In this document: one piece after another, positions 13,780 to 17,242 of the stretch
How positions within the stretch are numbered: position 1 is the stretch's first letter
How the letters are laid out: each line of letters starts with the position of its first letter
Assembly (NCBI RefSeq): GCF_022511165.1
Contig: NZ_JAFLSB010000031.1
Span: forward strand, 1-17,242
Length of the DNA stretch: 17,242 nucleotides
Origin: Helicobacter sp.
GTDB lineage: Bacteria > Campylobacterota > Campylobacteria > Campylobacterales > Helicobacteraceae
Direction of reading: 5' to 3'
Translations under genes and position numbers: made by a program
Notes under the pieces: generated by a model
Seen by the model: only the letters and a program-made list of their open reading frames with translations
Databases searched by the model: none
Told to the model about the DNA's origin: nothing

Positions 13780-16700
13780 ATGAGTTTCACCCATCTGCAT
13801 TTACATACTGAATATTCCCTACTTGATGGAGCAAATAAGATTAAATTCCTTGCCAAGCGCATTAAAGAGCTTGGTATGGAATCTGTGGCAATCACTGATC
13901 ACGGCAATATGTTTGGCGCACTTGATTTTTATGTGAGTATGAAAGAAGAAGGGCTTAATCCCATTATTGGCATAGAAGCCTATATCCATAATGGCGATAT
14001 ACTCAATGATAAGGGCATTAAACAGCGTTTTCACCTCTGCCTTTTTGCCAAGAATGAGATAGGCTATAAGAATCTTATGTATCTCTCCTCACAATCTTTT
14101 ATTAATGGATTCTACTACTATCCGCGTATTAATAAAGCATTGCTTAGGGAGCATAGCGAGGGGCTTGTTTGTTCCTCGGCGTGCTTACAAGGCGAAGTGA
14201 ATTGGCAGCTTAATATCAATAATGAACGCAATGTACGCTTTGGGGCAAAGGGCTATGAAATTGCCAAAGAGGTAGTGCTTGAATATAAAGACATTTTTGG
14301 CGAGGATTTTTACCTTGAGCTTATGCGGCATGGCATTAATGACCAGCTTTTTATTGATGAGCAGATTCTAAAGCTTGGGAGGGAGTGTGATGTAAAGGTT
14401 ATTGCCACAAATGATACGCATTATTCCTTGCAAGAAGACGCGGGCGTGCAAGAAGTGGCGATGTGTATTGCGATGGGCAAAACGCTTAATGATAAAGATA
14501 GATTGAAGCATTCTGTGAAAGAATTTTATATCAAATCCCCACAAGAGATGCAAAAGTTATTTTGTGATGTTCCTGATGTGCTAGAAAATACGCAAGAGAT
14601 TGCGCGAAAATGTCGCCTTGAGCTTAATCTCAAAAATATAGAGATTAAAAACAAGCATACAGGCGAGATTATCCTTAAAAATACTCCTGCCACTCCACCT
14701 ACTTTTAAGCATACGCAAACTTATGCAGAGAAAGAAAATCTCCCACAGATTCTTAACTGCCCCTTAGAATCAATTACTGATGAAGTCTATTTTGCCTTTA
14801 AATGTCGTCAAGGGCTAGAAGAGCGTCTTAAATATGTCCCAGAGTCGTCTCATACTGCCTATAAAGAGCGATTAGAGCGTGAGATAGCAGTGATTAATAC
14901 AATGAAATTTCCCGGTTATATGCTGATTGTGTGGGATTTTGTGAATTTTGCAAAGCAAAATCATATCCCCGTGGGTCCAGGACGCGGCTCGGCAGCGGGA
15001 AGTCTTGTCGCCTATGCACTTAAAATCACAAATATTGACCCTATTAAGCATAACTTACTTTTTGAGCGCTTTTTGAATCCAGAGCGCGTGAGTATGCCAG
15101 ATATTGATATGGACTTCTGTCAAAGGCGCAGAGGCGAGATGATAGAGTATGTGGCAAGAACTTATGGCAAATATAATATTGCGCAGGTAATTACTTTTGG
15201 CTCACTCCTTGCAAAAGGCGTGATACGTGATGCGGCGCGTGTGCTGAATATGTCCTATAATGAAGCTGATAAATTTGCAAAACTTATCCCTAATGAGCTT
15301 GGTATCACGCTTATGGCAAAAAAAGATAAAAATGGAAACTTAAAGCCCGGAGCTTGGGAAAAAGAGCCTAAGATTCAAGAATTTTTAAAAGATAATACTT
15401 TGGCACAAACAGTGTGGGATTATGCGGTGCTTTTAGAGGGGCTAAAGCGTAATGCAGGCATACACGCTGCAGCGATTGTGATAGATACCAAAGAGGAATT
15501 ATGGCACAAAGTGCCTCTTTATAGCAATGAAAAACTCAATGGCGTAGCCACGCAGTATTCAATGAATTGGCTTGAGCCAGTGGATTTAATCAAATTTGAC
15601 TTTTTGGGGCTAAAAACACTCACTGTGATTGATGATGCCCTCAAGCTCATTAAAAAGCGATATGGAAAAGAGATTGACTTTAGCACAATGGAAATGGACG
15701 ATGCCAAAGTCTATGAGAGTATCCAAAGTGGCAATACCTTAGGGCTATTCCAAATTGAATCTGAAGGTATGCAAGATGTGGCAAGAAGGCTTAAGCCAAG
15801 CAATTTTGAAGATGTATATGCGATGATTTCTTTGTATCGTCCCGGACCTATGGATTTGATTAATGATTTTATCGCACGCAAACACGGATTAGTTAAAATT
15901 GAATACCTTATTCCTGCGCTTGAGCCTATTTTGAAGGCTACTTATGGAGTAATTGTTTATCAAGAGCAGGTAATGCAGATAGTGCAAAGCATCGGGGGAT
16001 TTTCACTCGGTGGGGCGGATTTGGTGCGACGCGCTATGGGAAAAAAGAAGCTTGATGAGATGCTGCGTCTTAAAAAAGAATTTGCTGATGGCGCACAAAA
16101 ACAAGGCTACAATCGCGATAAAGCAGAGGAGCTATGGGAGCTTATTGTGAAATTTGCCGGATATGGATTCAATAAATCTCACGCGGCAGCTTATGGAATG
16201 ATTACCTACCAAACAGCCTATTTAAAGACTTATTATGAGCATGAGTTTATGGCGGCAATGCTTACAAGTGAGACGAGCAAAATAGAATCTGTGGCAAAAT
16301 ACATCTATGAGGTAAAAAACTTACATATTGATATTGTCCCCCCGCATGTGAATATTTCTGAAAATGATTTTGGCGTGAGCGAGTTTGATGGCGTAAAAAA
16401 AATCGTTTTTGGGCTAAGTGCCATTAAGGGCTTAGGCGATGCGCCTATTGAAAATATCATACAAGAGCGTGAGAGAAAAGGTGCGTTTAAGAATCTAGAG
16501 GATTTTATCGCAAGAGTAGATTTTTCTAAACTTTCTAAGCGCTCCCTTGAGCCGCTTATTAAATCTGGGGGGCTTGATAATTTGGGCTATTCACGCAAGA
16601 GTATGCTTGAAAATATCGATATGCTTTGTGAAAAAGGGCGTGATAAAAATAAAGTGATTGAGATGATGAGCAACTCGCTTTTTAGTGACGATGATGTGGA

Positions 16701-17242
16701 ATTTAATGTGTATCTACCTATAAAAAATAGCGATGAGTATGATATGCACGATTTGCTTCATCATGAATACGAATGCGTGGGGATTTATCTCTCTGGGAAT
16801 CCGCTTGATAAATTTAGGGAGCAGATTAAAAAGATTAAGGGGGTAGTCAAAAGCGCAGACTTGCAGGATATGCAAATTGGCATTAGTTGTATGCTTGTTG
16901 GCAATGTGCTAAAGATTAAACGTAAAATAAGCAAGAAAGGCAAACCTTTTGGGACAATTGAGTTTTTTGATTATGGTGGCAAAATAGAAATTATGGTGTT
17001 TGAAAAGCAGCTTGAAGTACTTGAGGGGCTGAATCTCCAAGAGCCAATTGCACTAAAATGCAAGGTTGAAGAGAGAGATGATAAGCCAAGCTTTAATATT
17101 ATGAAGATTCTCACATTAAAAGACGCTGCTAAAGAAAAAACTGATCGGGAGAATTGTGAATTTGAGTGGAAAAAACAAGAGAGCATAGATGAGGAGATAA
17201 GACAGGAACTTGAGCCTTTTTCAAGCATTCTACCTGATGATA
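13780..17242 (+). CDS. dnaE: DNA polymerase III subunit alpha (3' end outside window)
   Basis: DnaE is the catalytic subunit of the replicative polymerase holoenzyme. The first 1154 codons are present without a stop and the gene runs off the right edge; by comparison with a remembered H. pylori length near 1200, little is missing. The order is: PHP domain (HLHTEYSLLDG at 5-15, ITDHGNMFG at about 38-46), palm with PVGPGRGSAAGS (397-408), catalytic PDIDMDF (D441 and D443), and KFDFLGLKTL with the third aspartate near D607. Then come the fingers, the beta-binding region and an OB fold (about 1027-1110). The ATG at 13780 has AAGGA 6 bases upstream. Residues about 288-337 look like a lineage-specific insert between the PHP and palm parts. 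Confidence 0.97.
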   Translation, partial: MSFTHLHLHTEYSLLDGANKIKFLAKRIKELGMESVAITDHGNMFGALDFYVSMKEEGLNPIIGIEAYIHNGDILNDKGIKQRFHLCLFAKNEIGYKNLMYLSSQSFINGFYYYPRINKALLREHSEGLVCSSACLQGEVNWQLNINNERNVRFGAKGYEIAKEVVLEYKDIFGEDFYLELMRHGINDQLFIDEQILKLGRECDVKVIATNDTHYSLQEDAGVQEVAMCIAMGKTLNDKDRLKHSVKEFYIKSPQEMQKLFCDVPDVLENTQEIARKCRLELNLKNIEIKNKHTGEIILKNTPATPPTFKHTQTYAEKENLPQILNCPLESITDEVYFAFKCRQGLEERLKYVPESSHTAYKERLEREIAVINTMKFPGYMLIVWDFVNFAKQNHIPVGPGRGSAAGSLVAYALKITNIDPIKHNLLFERFLNPERVSMPDIDMDFCQRRRGEMIEYVARTYGKYNIAQVITFGSLLAKGVIRDAARVLNMSYNEADKFAKLIPNELGITLMAKKDKNGNLKPGAWEKEPKIQEFLKDNTLAQTVWDYAVLLEGLKRNAGIHAAAIVIDTKEELWHKVPLYSNEKLNGVATQYSMNWLEPVDLIKFDFLGLKTLTVIDDALKLIKKRYGKEIDFSTMEMDDAKVYESIQSGNTLGLFQIESEGMQDVARRLKPSNFEDVYAMISLYRPGPMDLINDFIARKHGLVKIEYLIPALEPILKATYGVIVYQEQVMQIVQSIGGFSLGGADLVRRAMGKKKLDEMLRLKKEFADGAQKQGYNRDKAEELWELIVKFAGYGFNKSHAAAYGMITYQTAYLKTYYEHEFMAAMLTSETSKIESVAKYIYEVKNLHIDIVPPHVNISENDFGVSEFDGVKKIVFGLSAIKGLGDAPIENIIQERERKGAFKNLEDFIARVDFSKLSKRSLEPLIKSGGLDNLGYSRKSMLENIDMLCEKGRDKNKVIEMMSNSLFSDDDVEFNVYLPIKNSDEYDMHDLLHHEYECVGIYLSGNPLDKFREQIKKIKGVVKSADLQDMQIGISCMLVGNVLKIKRKISKKGKPFGTIEFFDYGGKIEIMVFEKQLEVLEGLNLQEPIALKCKVEERDDKPSFNIMKILTLKDAAKEKTDRENCEFEWKKQESIDEEIRQELEPFSSILPDD

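Larger units (their letters stand above)
558..17111. repeat. Dispersed over-represented word AGAATCT/AGATTCT
   Basis: I counted about 33 exact copies on the + strand (about 18 AGAATCT, 15 AGATTCT), or one per about 520 bases. Base composition predicts 3 to 4. Examples are 558-564, 577-583, 650-656, 1620-1626, 2110-2116, 2134-2140, 2245-2251, 2347-2353 and 17105-17111. AGATTCT is followed by A in 11 of 15 cases. Copies lie in genes of both strands, in several reading frames, and in spacers. The count is by eye and may be off by a few. Confidence 0.7.

Noticed and set aside
1..17242. CRISPR arrays, insertion sequences, tRNA or rRNA genes
   Set aside because: No regularly spaced repeats, transposase-like frames with terminal repeats, or cloverleaf/rRNA sequences were found on reading both strands.

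Overview
The window looks like chromosomal DNA of an enterohepatic-type Helicobacter or a close relative in the Campylobacterota. The DNA is AT-rich, short genes are tightly packed, and GTG and TTG starts are common. Promoters show TATAAT -10 boxes without a clear -35. The gene content matches blocks known from Helicobacter: thrB-ylxR-infB, and an HP0268-like gene with miaB and a DUF374 acyltransferase. The assignment comes from gene content and style, not from a database search.

Left block (2-4477, + strand): the 3' part of an ATP-grasp-type gene ends at a 12-bp-stem terminator. Then come homoserine kinase (thrB), the RNA-binding YlxR/RnpM protein and translation factor IF-2 (infB), overlapping or closely spaced. 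The usual followers of infB (rbfA, rimP) are absent. In their place is about 600 bp of decayed DNA holding the wreck of a small membrane protein gene.

Central block (5092-10869, - strand): a run of eight genes, read right to left. They are an HP0268-like small nuclease, miaB, a DUF374 acyltransferase, three proteins with the architecture of the PilM, PilN and PilO pilus/secretion platform, rsmH and an FtsL-like division protein. From the pilM-like gene to ftsL the genes overlap or lie within a few bases of each other, so a pilus-type inner-membrane platform seems to be translated together with cell-division genes. No ATPase, platform protein or secretin of such a machine is in view.

Right block (10870-17242, + strand): nusA is transcribed divergently from the HP0268-like gene. 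A variable patch follows (12217-13779), with a prepilin-like gene fragment, orphan promoter sequence and a P-loop GTPase gene. The GTPase has a 14-T tract upstream of its putative promoter, lacks a normal G3 motif and ends in a peptide-repeat tail. The window closes inside dnaE, the replicative DNA polymerase III alpha subunit, which runs off the right edge.

Three things merit most attention: the PilMNO-like cluster in a Helicobacter-type genome, the roughly ninefold excess of the word AGAATCT/AGATTCT (including an inverted pair forming a terminator stem, as DNA uptake sequences do elsewhere), and the likely phase-variable GTPase gene.
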